A stretch of 64,000 nt of DNA, taken from assembly GCF_030811455.1 (NCBI RefSeq), contig NZ_JAUSQU010000001.1, positions 6,758,001 through 6,822,000 on the forward strand, written 5' to 3'. This document shows positions 32,444 through 41,565 of the stretch, one piece after another (the first letter of the stretch is position 1; every line of letters starts with the position of its first letter). The translations under genes and the position numbers were made by a program. The notes beneath the pieces are model-generated. The model had not been told where the DNA came from and ran no database searches. It was given only the letters and a program-made list of their open reading frames with translations. The DNA is from Streptosporangium lutulentum (lineage in GTDB: Bacteria > Actinomycetota > Actinomycetes > Streptosporangiales > Streptosporangiaceae).

Positions 32444-32474
32444 TCCGGACTTCTGTCCGGACGTCTTGCGACGT
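32444..32474 (+). other. Twin hairpins after the small ORF
   Basis: TCCGGAC-TTCT-GTCCGGA (32444-32461) is followed at once by ACGTC-TTGC-GACGT (32461-32474). Both have perfect stems and tetraloops and begin 11 bases after the TAG. They could terminate or stabilise a short RNA. Confidence 0.6.
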
Positions 32475-32559
32475 TCGGCGAATCCATGACAATCACCGGA
32501 ACCCCGGGTTGCCGGAAGGCGGTTCATCCCGTCTTTGGTCCATCCGGCCCTTCTGCCGA

Positions 32560-32758
32560 GCAGGAGGAGCAGGCCCGGGGTTCTTCCTTTTCCCGACTTC
32601 CCGACCGTCTTCACGGTCGTTCCCGGCCGCCTTCACGGTCGCCTCTCGTATCGCCTCTCCGAACCTCTCTCGTGTCGCCTCTCCGAGACGGGCGGTGGCG
32701 AGGTCGCCTCAGTGCTCACCGAGGACGGGAAGCTCAGTGCTCGCCGCGGGCGGGAAGC
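32560..32758. repeat. Degenerate repeats leading into and covering the DUF2470 stop codon
   Basis: Exact 25-base neighbours TCAGTGCTC...GGGAAGC lie at 32709-32733 and 32734-32758 with 3 differences; the second one contains the gene's stop (complement of TCA 32734-32736). Further out, CCGCCTTCACGGTCG-type and TCGCCTCTCCGA-type units repeat from about 32600. Confidence 0.8.
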
Positions 32759-33039
32759 CCGAGCGCGGCGCAGGCCTCCCGGTAGAGGCGGACGACCTCC
32801 CCGCGAACCTGGGAGCGCTCGGTCAGCGTGGTGCCCCACGGCACCCGGACCGTGACGTCCTCGCCGTCGACCACCGCGACGAACTCGATCGCCTCGGAGT
32901 CCACCCCCGTCGTCGTCGCGCCGGTGGCCTCGGACTGTCCGCCGAGGCCCCGGCAGATCAGCAGCGCGTCGTCACCGTGGTCGTCGTTCATGTGACGCTT
33001 GATGGCCTCGACCGCTTCGGGGGTGAAAGGAGTGCTCAT
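32734..33039 (-). CDS. DUF2470 domain protein (haem-utilisation type)
   Basis: The 101-residue protein starts at ATG 33039. It shows the DUF2470 pattern HMNDDHGDDALLICRGLGG followed by a beta-strand region. This domain forms the C-terminal part of HugZ/HutZ-like haem proteins and occurs alone in actinobacteria. The His/Asp-rich start suggests ligand binding, but activity is unproven. A Fur-type gene and a haem-binding-type protein are nearby. The last 24 coding bases are duplicated past the stop. Confidence 0.8.
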   Translation of the reverse strand: MSTPFTPEAVEAIKRHMNDDHGDDALLICRGLGGQSEATGATTTGVDSEAIEFVAVVDGEDVTVRVPWGTTLTERSQVRGEVVRLYREACAALGLPARGEH

Positions 33040-33077
33040 CCTCCAGAGCGTATCCAGGCGGGCCCCCGGACGGCTCG

Positions 33078-33587
33078 CTAGACGGTGTCCGGCACGAAGT
33101 CGCCGACCTTCTTGAGCTCGGCCGAGAGGTGCGACTGCAGCGACTGACCCATGGCCGCCATGTCGTAGGCCCACATGAGGTTGCCGTTGACCAGGCCGTA
33201 GAGCCGGTGGGCGGCGGTGTACTCCTTCGCGGTGGAGGTGCGGGCCACCACGTCGGTGTGAAGCTCGATCTTGTTGAAGACCACCTCGCCGAGATAGATC
33301 TCCACGATGCCCGTCGGGTGCGCCAGGCACACCTCCAGCCGGCGGTTGGGCAACTGGCGCCAGAAACCGGTCTCGGTGCCCAGGGGGCGAACCTTGTCAC
33401 CCGCCTCGTCGAGCAGCCAGGTGCGGCTGGTGTAGCTCAGGAACGGCTTGCCGTTGTGGCCGAAGACGACCTCCTGGCCGAAATTGAAGCTCTCGATGGT
33501 CGGATATCCCCCGACTCCGGCTCCCTCCCACCTGCCCACGAGGAAGGCGATCGGCTCAAGATCAGGATGCAGTTCGGGAACGTCCAT
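33078..33587 (-). CDS. Nitrobindin-like FABP-family haem-binding protein
   Basis: The 169-residue beta-barrel protein starts at ATG 33587. The nitrobindin signature GRWEGAGVGGYP (about residues 18-29) is present, with later strands GKPFLSYTSRTW and RLEVCLAHPTGIVEIYLGE. Such proteins bind haem b and react with nitric oxide or peroxynitrite. It lies 38 bases from the DUF2470 gene, probably in one unit. Confidence 0.88.
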   Translation of the reverse strand: MDVPELHPDLEPIAFLVGRWEGAGVGGYPTIESFNFGQEVVFGHNGKPFLSYTSRTWLLDEAGDKVRPLGTETGFWRQLPNRRLEVCLAHPTGIVEIYLGEVVFNKIELHTDVVARTSTAKEYTAAHRLYGLVNGNLMWAYDMAAMGQSLQSHLSAELKKVGDFVPDTV

Positions 33588-33655
33588 GAAAACGAGCCTA
33601 AAGGCGTCCCGATGCGGTTCGCGCCCGTGACACGGACCCGCATAGGCTTCAGGGC

Positions 33656-34018
33656 ATGGCACGATCACTGGTGATCAAAGTGACCGCCGGCATGGAGTCA
33701 CCCGAGCGCTGCAACCAGGCGTTCACGGTGGCCGCGGCGGCGTTGGCGAGCGGGGTTCCCGTCTCGCTCTGGCTGACAGGCGAGTCGGCGTGGTTCGCCC
33801 TGCCCGGACGGGCCAAGGAGTTCACGCTGCCGCACGCGGCCCAGCTCGGCGACCTGCTCGACGCGGTTCTGGCGACCGGCAAGGTGACCCTGTGCACGCA
33901 GTGCGCGGCCCGGCGGGACATCACGGTGGACGACGTGATCGAGGGCGTGCGCATCGCGGGCGCCTCCACCTTCGTCGAGGAGATCCTCGGCGAAGGTGTT
34001 CAGGCACTCGTCTACTGA
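33656..34018 (+). CDS. DsrE-like family protein
   Basis: The 120-residue alpha/beta protein follows the DsrE/DsrF pattern: VIKVTAGMESPERCNQAFTV strand-helix, a second strand VSLWLTGESAW and a C-terminal IAGASTFVEEIL. Two Cys in CTQCAARRDI (about residue 82) could carry sulfur as in Tus/Dsr proteins, or bind metal. Function is unproven. It diverges from the nitrobindin-like gene. Confidence 0.8.
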   Translation: MARSLVIKVTAGMESPERCNQAFTVAAAALASGVPVSLWLTGESAWFALPGRAKEFTLPHAAQLGDLLDAVLATGKVTLCTQCAARRDITVDDVIEGVRIAGASTFVEEILGEGVQALVY

Positions 34019-34142
34019 CCGGCGCGGTCCTGCTCCCCCGGCCGGCGGGGTACGGCCTCTCCGTGCGGCGCCGGCCCGGGTCCTGAGCCCGGCCCGGCCC
34101 TCTCCGGCCGCCGCCGGGAGCCCGTCCCGAGCCCGGCCGCGG

Positions 34143-34172
34143 GTCGCTCCACGGTCACGCCCGCGGAGCGAC
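34143..34172. terminator. Stem-loop between dsrE-like and gatD genes
   Basis: GTCGCTCC and GGAGCGAC form an 8-base perfect stem with a 14-base loop between convergent genes, in very GC-rich DNA. Confidence 0.5.
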
Positions 34173-34199
34173 GATCTCAGGCCGCTCCGCGAGGATCCG

Positions 34200-34916
34200 T
34201 CAGTGGGGCAGCACCGCGTTCAGCCGCTCCTCGCGAAGCCGCTCGAACCAGGAGTCGTCGATCGGCGGGAGCTGGGCGCCCACCGCCCAGGTGAGCAGCA
34301 GGTCCGCCAGGCCGGGGTTTCGGGCGAGCGCGGGACCGTGCAGGTAGGTGCCGACGATCCTGCCCGTGTAGCAGCCCTCGGTGCCGTCGCCGTTGCCGAC
34401 GCCGACCGTCGTCCGGGCCAGCGGCCGGACGCCGGGGCCCAGCCGGGTGACGCCCATGTGGTTCTCGAAGCCGGTGAGCGTCGGAAGACCGAGCGCCGCG
34501 TCCGTCTCGCCGGCCAGCTCGCCGACGGCGCGGCCCTCGCCGCGGCCACTGGCGATGTCGATCAGTCCGATGCCGTCCACCGGCTGGCCTTCCTCACCGC
34601 CGAACGTGGTGCCCATGATCTGGTACCCCGCGCAGACGGCCAGCAGGGACGCGCCCCGGGCGATGGCCCGATGCAGGCCGCCGTCCCGCCGGAGGCGCTC
34701 GGCGGCGAGGATCTGCGGCCGGTCCTCTCCGCCGCCGATCAGGTAGATGTCACCGCCCTCAGGCACCGGGTCGGCCGAACGCACGTGGACGGTCTCGACC
34801 GGGATTCCGCGACGCCGGGCCCGCTGTTCCAGGATCAGGACGTTGCCCTGGTCTCCGTAGGTGCTCAACAAATCCGGATAAATCCAGACGAGGCGCAGGG
34901 CGCTGTCAGACTGCAC
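34200..34916 (-). CDS. gatD: Lipid II isoglutaminyl synthase, glutaminase subunit GatD
   Basis: The 238-residue class-I-type amidotransferase has the nucleophile Cys in LAVCAGYQIMG (about residue 94) and the catalytic His in GTYLHGP (about 190). GatD makes ammonia from glutamine, which MurT uses to amidate D-Glu of lipid II to D-isoglutamine. It overlaps the murT gene by 11 bases, the usual arrangement of this pair. Confidence 0.93.
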   Translation of the reverse strand: MQSDSALRLVWIYPDLLSTYGDQGNVLILEQRARRRGIPVETVHVRSADPVPEGGDIYLIGGGEDRPQILAAERLRRDGGLHRAIARGASLLAVCAGYQIMGTTFGGEEGQPVDGIGLIDIASGRGEGRAVGELAGETDAALGLPTLTGFENHMGVTRLGPGVRPLARTTVGVGNGDGTEGCYTGRIVGTYLHGPALARNPGLADLLLTWAVGAQLPPIDDSWFERLREERLNAVLPH

Positions 34917-36192
34917 GACCGAACTCCGATCGAATGTTCTGGAAGGCGGTGTAGTTGGCGATCACATCGACCTTGCCCGGCGGCTGCGCGGCGAGCGCCT
35001 GCCCGAAGGATCCGGCCAGCTGGAACGGCACGCCCGCCACGTCGAGCCGGAGCGCGAGGTCCAGCCGCCGTTCCCCGGCCACGAAGACCGGTCTGCCGCG
35101 CAGCACGCGGTAGTCGACGTCCCACAGCCAGGAGGTGTCGCGACCGTCGGGACCCTGGGCGTTCACCGAGAGGATCACCGGCAGCGAGGGGTCGAGCACG
35201 TCGAAGGCCTCCAGCCAGCCGGCCGGGTTCTTGGCCAGCAGCAGGCGGGCGTGCCGGCCGTCGCGCTCCACCGTGGTGTAGCGGCCGGCGACCGAGGTCA
35301 CCTCGCGCAGCCGGGGCAGCGCCCGCTCGACCGGCAGGCCGAACACCTCGGCGGTGGCCAGCGCGATCGCGGCGTTGGCCCGGTTGGCCCGGCCGGGGAG
35401 CCGGAGGTCCAGCACCCAGCGCCGGCCGCGCGGGTCGATCACCGCGTCGTCGTCGAGGACCCAGGCCGGCACGGGCCGCCGGAAGGTGCACTCCCGGCAG
35501 GCCCAGTCGTTCTCCGTCGTGCCGGGTTTCGACCCCGACCCGGCGCTGCCGGGCGGGACGTACTCCATCCCCTTGCGGTCCAGCGGACCACCGCACTGGG
35601 GGCAGCACCAGGAGTCTTCCTTCCACGGCTGCCCGGCCGACACCCAGGTCACCGAGGCGGCCGTGGAGGCGCCCCAGGTCACCAGCGGGTCGTCGGCGTT
35701 GGCGATCACGTGGGTGTTCCTGCCCGCCAGGGCCCGCCGCCACTTCTGGGCCAGCAGCCAGATCTCACCGGCCCGGTCCATCTGGTCGCGGCTGAGGTTC
35801 ATCAGGCAGACGACCCCCGCGTCGGTGGCGTCGATCACCTCGGGCAGGTATTTCTCGTCGACCTCCAGGACTCCGTAGGGGGCGTCCTTGGCCGACGACA
35901 GCGCCGAGACGTGCCCGGCGGGCATGTTGGCGCCGAAGGCGTTGGTGGCGACCTCGCCGAGCTCCTGCAACGCGGAGGTGATCAGCCGGGTCGTGGTGGT
36001 CTTGCCGTTGGTGGCGCTCACCAGCGCCAGTTTGCGGTCATGCGCGAGCTGGCGCAGCAGATCGGGCTCCAGGACCAGGCTGACCCGGCCACCGATCACT
36101 GATCCGTCGCCGCGCCCGGTCGCTCGGGACAGGGTCGCGGCCGTCCGGCCGAGAGCACTTGCGAGCTGCGCCCGCAGCGGAAGCTGGGTCAT
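34906..36192 (-). CDS. murT: Lipid II isoglutaminyl synthase, Mur-ligase-like subunit MurT
   Basis: The 428-residue protein has the Mur ligase ATP motif SATNGKTTTTRL (about 58-69), the catalytic EVDEKYLPEV, NLSRDQMDRAGE, and a Cys4 ribbon (CCPQCGG about 195, CRECTF about 225) in the insert typical of MurT. The DUF1727 C-terminal domain follows. With GatD it amidates the peptidoglycan stem peptide, which is essential in many actinobacteria. Confidence 0.94.
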   Translation of the reverse strand: MTQLPLRAQLASALGRTAATLSRATGRGDGSVIGGRVSLVLEPDLLRQLAHDRKLALVSATNGKTTTTRLITSALQELGEVATNAFGANMPAGHVSALSSAKDAPYGVLEVDEKYLPEVIDATDAGVVCLMNLSRDQMDRAGEIWLLAQKWRRALAGRNTHVIANADDPLVTWGASTAASVTWVSAGQPWKEDSWCCPQCGGPLDRKGMEYVPPGSAGSGSKPGTTENDWACRECTFRRPVPAWVLDDDAVIDPRGRRWVLDLRLPGRANRANAAIALATAEVFGLPVERALPRLREVTSVAGRYTTVERDGRHARLLLAKNPAGWLEAFDVLDPSLPVILSVNAQGPDGRDTSWLWDVDYRVLRGRPVFVAGERRLDLALRLDVAGVPFQLAGSFGQALAAQPPGKVDVIANYTAFQNIRSEFGRAV

Positions 36193-36299
36193 GTCAGGGA
36201 TCCTAGCCGCGGATGGGCATGGTCACCGACCACCGGGAGACCGCGGCACGCATGCGCGGACGGTTCCGCGGACGATGATCCACCGTGGTCCCCGTGGTC

Positions 36300-39272
36300 T
36301 CACTGCTCGGCGAAGGCGAGCTCCGCGGTCTCCGGCGACCCGGCGTCGAACGGCAGCACGAACCGGTGCGGCCAGGACAGCACGCTCTCCATCCACCCCG
36401 CCCCCATCGTCTGGGCCACGTGCCGGAGCCGCTCGGCCGGATCGATGCCGATCGTGACCGTGAGGATGTCGCGCTGCACGCCCTCGTGCTCGTCGTCGCC
36501 GAGGATCACCCGCCAGGCCAGTGCCCGGTTGCGGTCCACCTCCATGGACAGCGGGTGGTGGCGGAGCGCCTTGGCCCGGTGGCCGAGCAGCTCGGGACCA
36601 CCCGCCGGGCGGTTGAACAGCGCGTAGTCCATGACCGGCGCGGGACTGCGCGGGTTGGGCGCGGGCTGCCCGTAGGGGAAGAGCCGGTCCACCTCGTGCA
36701 GCCACCGGATCTGCGGGATGACCCAGGCGGGACCGGCCCGCTCGCCGGCGTCCCGGTCGGGCCCCAGCAGCCGGGTGGAGATCTTGGCGACCTGCTCGGT
36801 CAGTTTCCCCGGATCGCTGACGGTCCGCAGCGACCACGCCCGGCGGCCCACGCTCCGCTCCACCGCCGTGGCCAGCAGGCATTCGCGCCTGCGCAGCGGG
36901 AGCTCCGCCCACAGATCGGCCAGCGCCCTCGGCACCCCCGGCATCGGCCGGTCGGTGCAGTGCGCCAGCACCACGGTGTCGGTCCAGATCCGCAGCCAGG
37001 CCCACTCGGGCGAGGCGACGAGCAGGTCGGCCTCCCGCAGCTCGACCAGCGTGCACGCCCGTCCGCTCCGGCACTCCTGCCCGCACGCCGCCGAACGGCG
37101 TCCGCAGATCGGCGGCATGTGGCCGGGGATCAGCCGCTCGCGGTCCTCGCCCAGCGGCACCTGGATGCGCAGCGGCCGGTCCATCCCGTCGGCGAAGACC
37201 GCCGCGACACCCGGCGGCAGCGAGACGACCTGCCGGGACTGCTCCTCGTTCAGGTTCATCGCGGCCCCGACCAGCTGGCGGTCGTCCTCCGCCGGAAGCC
37301 GGTGCACGACCTTCAGCGCGGTGTTCTTCACGACGTCGGAGACCAGCTTGGTGGGGATCTGCTCGGCCACCACGATGCCCTCGCCGTACGCGCGGATCTC
37401 CGCCAGCATGCCCGCCAGGAGCTCGACGGCGTGGGTGCTGGCCCGTCCGGCGCCGCGGTCGCGGAGCAGCCGGTGCGCCTCCTCGATCACGATGACGTGC
37501 CGGAGCCCGGTGCTCCGTTCCTTCCTGGCCCGCATCCGCAGGTGCTCCACGATCCGGATGATCAGCGTGCCCATCAGGAACGCCTTGTCCTCGTCGTTGG
37601 CCACGTCCTCGATCGCGAACACCACGTTGCGCTGGAGCAGGTCGCCGATGTCGGCGGGGTGGCCGCCCTCGAAGAACCGGCCCGCGGAGCCGACCCGCAA
37701 CGATCGCAGCCGCAGCGAGATGAAGCCCTCGACGTCGGCCTGGACCTCCCTGCCGTAGCCGATCTCCTTGATCACGTCCATCGCGTGCTGCTGCAACTGC
37801 TCAAGGGTCGGTACGGCGGGCCGCACGGCCGCCCCGGGCGCCGCCCAGCCGGTGACCACGTCCCAGCCGTTGGCCTCGTACACCCGCTGCAGGGCGAGCG
37901 ACATGATCTGCGGGAACGGCTCCTCGGCGTCGAAGGCCGCCATGAACAGCGCCCGGACCATGTCGATGTGGGCCTGGACCGGATAGCCGGGCTCGGGAGC
38001 GAGCGGGTTGACGCTGAACGGCACGCTGTCGGGGGCGGAAGGATTGATCACGGTCACCGGGGCGAGGTGCTCGATCCGGCCGCCCATCGCGGCGTATTCG
38101 GACTTGGCCGGCTCGATGGCGAGCCACGGGATGCCCGCCCCGGTGAGCTGCTCCAGCAGGTGCCTGACGGTCTGGGACTTTCCGGAGCCGGTGGCGCCGG
38201 TGATGAACGCGTGCCGGTTCAGGGTGGCGAGGGGAACCTTGAACGAGCCGACCGCCCTGTCCTGTCCGTCCAGGATCGACCCGAGATCGATGGTCAGCGC
38301 GCCGGGGACGACGTCGGCCTCGCTGGTCACGTCGAAGAAACCCGCCTCCAGCACCCGGACCCCCGGCACCTCCCTGCGGGGCAGCCCGGCGAGCGCGGCG
38401 AGCGCCCCGGCGGTGGCCGCGAACGGGGCCGCGGTGCCGTCCGCCGGATCCTGGAGCGTCGTGGACAGCGCCTCGGCGAAGCCGTACACCGGCCCGGACA
38501 GCGCGCTGCGCAGGCGGTAGGGGTGGTGGCTCATCTCGGCGGAGCCGACCAGCACGGGGGCGATCTGGCGTAACTCCTCGGGACTCGCGGCCCCGGCCAG
38601 CACCCGGACGCTCCAGAGCCCGGCCTCGCGGAAGGCGTCCAGCTCCTGCATGCGCCGCTCGGCCCGCTCGGCGTCGTAGCGCGAGCGCTCGGAGGCGTCG
38701 CCGTACTGCCTGAGCACGTTGAGCTGGGTCCGCAGGTGCGCGACCTCGGCGTCCAGGAGATCGGTCTGCTCGGCCACCACCAGCCAGGCGAACGGCCGGG
38801 ACATGAGCGTGACCAGCGTGGACTCGAAGAGTGTGGGCCGCTTGGTCTCGTCGGCGTCCGGCTCGCGGCGACCGCCGAGCGGCGGGGCCTGACGTCCCGG
38901 GCAGATGGTCCAGGCCAGGTCCGACAGGTCACGGAGCCATTCGTCGCCGATCCGCACGCCTCGGGCGCCGCTGGGGAAGAGCAGCGGCTCGGGACCGATG
39001 GGGGGCGGCTCCGGCTCGTTGGCGGACCGGCGGGGCGGGCGCGGCGGGGTCAGCGGCCCGGCGTTGGTGACGAGCTCCAGCGGCGCGCCGGACCCCCGGG
39101 ATAGCCAGCCGACCACGAAGGGCCGGTTACGCTGTGCCGCGGAGAGCACGGCGGGCAGGACCGTGACGAAGTCCCACTCGGCGGAGGAACTGCGCGAGGG
39201 AGCCGTGATCGCCTGGATTCTGTACCAGGGACCGGTCAGGGCATGGGGCGGACGGGACACGCTTGGCTGCAT
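36300..39272 (-). CDS. HerA/FtsK-superfamily ATPase of the envelope cluster
   Basis: The 990-residue protein starts at ATG 39272, with GGAG 5 bases upstream; ATG 39323 is the longer alternative. The N-terminal 340 residues are unassigned, with a Pro-rich stretch and a helical region near 190-220. The HerA-type ATPase domain has Walker A GATGSGKSQT (about 365), an EEAH Walker B (VIVIEEAHRLL about 600), and the arginine-rich IPTKLVSDVVKNTALKVVHRL that typifies HerA hexamers. A Cys cluster, CGRRSAACGQECRSGRAC (about 715), suggests a zinc site. No NurA nuclease gene is adjacent, so a DNA-repair role is doubtful. It neighbours a membrane-bound pseudo-ATPase on the same strand. Confidence 0.75.
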   Translation of the reverse strand: MQPSVSRPPHALTGPWYRIQAITAPSRSSSAEWDFVTVLPAVLSAAQRNRPFVVGWLSRGSGAPLELVTNAGPLTPPRPPRRSANEPEPPPIGPEPLLFPSGARGVRIGDEWLRDLSDLAWTICPGRQAPPLGGRREPDADETKRPTLFESTLVTLMSRPFAWLVVAEQTDLLDAEVAHLRTQLNVLRQYGDASERSRYDAERAERRMQELDAFREAGLWSVRVLAGAASPEELRQIAPVLVGSAEMSHHPYRLRSALSGPVYGFAEALSTTLQDPADGTAAPFAATAGALAALAGLPRREVPGVRVLEAGFFDVTSEADVVPGALTIDLGSILDGQDRAVGSFKVPLATLNRHAFITGATGSGKSQTVRHLLEQLTGAGIPWLAIEPAKSEYAAMGGRIEHLAPVTVINPSAPDSVPFSVNPLAPEPGYPVQAHIDMVRALFMAAFDAEEPFPQIMSLALQRVYEANGWDVVTGWAAPGAAVRPAVPTLEQLQQHAMDVIKEIGYGREVQADVEGFISLRLRSLRVGSAGRFFEGGHPADIGDLLQRNVVFAIEDVANDEDKAFLMGTLIIRIVEHLRMRARKERSTGLRHVIVIEEAHRLLRDRGAGRASTHAVELLAGMLAEIRAYGEGIVVAEQIPTKLVSDVVKNTALKVVHRLPAEDDRQLVGAAMNLNEEQSRQVVSLPPGVAAVFADGMDRPLRIQVPLGEDRERLIPGHMPPICGRRSAACGQECRSGRACTLVELREADLLVASPEWAWLRIWTDTVVLAHCTDRPMPGVPRALADLWAELPLRRRECLLATAVERSVGRRAWSLRTVSDPGKLTEQVAKISTRLLGPDRDAGERAGPAWVIPQIRWLHEVDRLFPYGQPAPNPRSPAPVMDYALFNRPAGGPELLGHRAKALRHHPLSMEVDRNRALAWRVILGDDEHEGVQRDILTVTIGIDPAERLRHVAQTMGAGWMESVLSWPHRFVLPFDAGSPETAELAFAEQ

Positions 39273-39444
39273 TTGGTCTCCACCCGGGGGACCCGGCTCC
39301 AGGCCGGGGGGTTGACGCTTCACGGATCGCTCCGTCGTACCGGCCGACGGGGAACCGGGGGCGGGTCACCCCCACCACCAAGGTCGAACCTCACTCGGGG
39401 ATCGCACCTCCGCATTGACCATGCCATTACCGCAAACAGACGCT

Positions 39445-41508
39445 TCATTGACGCTTGCGCCAGTCCAGCCGCGCCGGAGGCGGCCCGAGGTTGGGTGGGG
39501 CGTCCTCGAAGGGGTTCGGTTCGCGGGTCTCCGCGGCCGTCTCCTCCTCCGCCCGGTCCAGCACGGCTTCCTTGATCGCGTCGAACTCGCCCAGCGTCGT
39601 CTTGGGGAAGGTCAGTATCGCCGGGTTGGCGTCGGCGAGGCGAACCCGGCGCCCCTGCGCGGTGGCGTCGGTGACGATCACCGAGGTGGTGGGGAGCTGC
39701 TGGAGCTGGTGGGGCTCGACGAGGAACTCCCTGGAGCGGTGCAGGACCCGCTCGGTCTCCCCCATCGCCTTGGTCGCGCGGCGGCCCCACTCGGTGGATT
39801 CGGTGATGTCCTCCTTCAGGTCCTGACGGCTCACGTCGCGCTCGTCCTCGCCCTCCTCGGTCTGGCCCACGGTGGAGACGTAACCGCCGTCCAGCCCGGC
39901 CCCGGCGGCGCTGATCGTCTCGGTGAGCTGGGCGAGCTCCAGCCGGTGCTCGGTGCCGACGTGCTCGCTCGCCACCCGGGCGTCCTCGGCGTTGCCAAGC
40001 CGCATGAACGTCACCGCCGCGTGCCCCCGGCCGAGCCGCTCCCGCACGGTCGGGGTGAGCGACCTGTAGGTCAGCACCAGCCCGGTCCTGGAGGTCTCGC
40101 AGGCGTCCATCAGCCGGTCGAGCACGTCGCCCCGGAGCTTGTCCGCGCCCGCGACGATGATCGTGTGATACCAGGGCCGCTCGGAGGCGGGCGACTGGCG
40201 CAGGATGTGGGTGAGCGCGGTGGTCACGTAGGTGCCGAGGACGCGGTTGCCGAACACCCCGGCCTGCCGGTCCATCGACACGACCCGCAGGCGCGCGGGC
40301 GGCAGCCGTACCGCCTCGGAGCCGAGGGTCTCCAGCTTGCGCAGCTGCGACTCCAGCGCCCACGCCCGCTCGATCACCACGCGGTCGCTGACCCCGCGGC
40401 CGAACAGCGTGCCGATCCGCTCCAGCTGAGTGGCGGTGATCAGGCCGAACCTGAGGTCTTCTCGTGGATCCCCGACCTGGGCCAGGGCTCGCAGGGCGGC
40501 GGTGACCTGATTGATCGTGGCGCTCTCGCCGAGGACCTCCAGGACCCGCTCCAGGATCGCGTTGTCGAACGACAGATCCCTGGTCGTGCGGTGCTCCTCG
40601 CTGACGCTCACGACGTGGGCGAGGACGTCGGCGAACGCCTCGGGGGCCAGCGTGGCCCCCAGGTCGAGCCGGGGAAGGTCCACCGGCAGCACCCAGACCA
40701 GCGGCTCGTCGCCGCCCCTGCGCGCCAGCTCGATCAGGTCCTTGGCGATCGCGCCCTCGGACAGGTCGAGCACGGTCAGGTGGCCGCCGCTGTAGAGGCG
40801 GGTCGCGCCGAGCAGGGTGATCAGCGCCGACCAGCCGGGCAGGGTGCCTCCGGCCACGTCTATCCGGTCGATCTCGTCGGGCACCGCCACGGCGTACCAG
40901 GTCAGCTGACGGTCGTGGCGCTCCTTCTTCTCCGCCCACTCCCGGTATCTGGCGGCGTGCTCCTCCTGGGCGCGGAAGAGCTCCCTGTCGCGTTCCTCCC
41001 GCTGCCGGTCGCCGACCGCCTGGTGCTCCCGGATCCGGTGGCGGACCGCCCTGTCGCCCTGGTGGACCGCGTAGGTGCAGAACGCCGCGATCCCGCCGGT
41101 GGCGATCAGGCCGGCGGCGACGAAGGACCAGCTCAGCATCTGGGTGAGACCGAGCCCGAGGATGAGTGCGGCGAGCGCGAGCATGAACACTCGGACGATC
41201 TTCACCGGCCGGTTCAGCAGGTCTTCGTTGAGCCGCTCCCGGCGCACCCACTCGTTGTCGACGGGGTCGGCGGGGTTCTCGACGGGAGAGGGTCGCTTCG
41301 GAGCCGGACCCGGATCAGGGTGCAACAAGGCATACTGCCAGCCCAGGTAGATCCGGTCCGCCTGGAGCTGCGCATGCTCGGGATGCACGTCCGCCACGGA
41401 ACCTCCGCCATCGGGCTCATCGGAAGCCTCGATGACAGCGTAAGAGTTGGACCTCCTATTCGGGCAGCGTTCCCGCCAATCCGCTCCATATTTCCCCGCA
41501 TTCGCCAT
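39445..41508 (-). CDS. Membrane-anchored coupling-protein-like pseudo-ATPase
   Basis: The 687-residue protein has two adjacent membrane segments (about 108-150), a charged coiled coil (about 155-205), then a RecA/TraD-like domain. The position of the P-loop reads GGTLPGWSALITLLGA and has no GK(S/T), so ATP hydrolysis is unlikely. A later segment, IIVAGADKLRGDVLDRLMDAC plus FMRLGNAEDARVASEHVG (given in parts), resembles the C-terminal lobe of type IV coupling proteins of actinobacteria. The start is uncertain: ATG 41508 lacks a ribosome site, while GTG 41397 has GGAGG 4 bases before it. It probably works with the HerA-type ATPase encoded 172 bases downstream. Confidence 0.6.
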   Translation of the reverse strand: MANAGKYGADWRERCPNRRSNSYAVIEASDEPDGGGSVADVHPEHAQLQADRIYLGWQYALLHPDPGPAPKRPSPVENPADPVDNEWVRRERLNEDLLNRPVKIVRVFMLALAALILGLGLTQMLSWSFVAAGLIATGGIAAFCTYAVHQGDRAVRHRIREHQAVGDRQREERDRELFRAQEEHAARYREWAEKKERHDRQLTWYAVAVPDEIDRIDVAGGTLPGWSALITLLGATRLYSGGHLTVLDLSEGAIAKDLIELARRGGDEPLVWVLPVDLPRLDLGATLAPEAFADVLAHVVSVSEEHRTTRDLSFDNAILERVLEVLGESATINQVTAALRALAQVGDPREDLRFGLITATQLERIGTLFGRGVSDRVVIERAWALESQLRKLETLGSEAVRLPPARLRVVSMDRQAGVFGNRVLGTYVTTALTHILRQSPASERPWYHTIIVAGADKLRGDVLDRLMDACETSRTGLVLTYRSLTPTVRERLGRGHAAVTFMRLGNAEDARVASEHVGTEHRLELAQLTETISAAGAGLDGGYVSTVGQTEEGEDERDVSRQDLKEDITESTEWGRRATKAMGETERVLHRSREFLVEPHQLQQLPTTSVIVTDATAQGRRVRLADANPAILTFPKTTLGEFDAIKEAVLDRAEEETAAETREPNPFEDAPPNLGPPPARLDWRKRQ

Positions 41509-41565
41509 TACTTAGGGGACAAATGAGGCGGAGGGGGCGGACGCCAGCGATTACCATCCTTTGTC

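Noticed and set aside
32486-32785. 99-codon plus-strand frame after the small ORF
   Set aside because: Ser/Arg/Pro-rich, no ribosome site, and made largely of the degenerate repeats.
36300-39272. HerA-NurA DNA-repair pair
   Set aside because: No nuclease gene neighbours the HerA-type ATPase; the context is membrane proteins.
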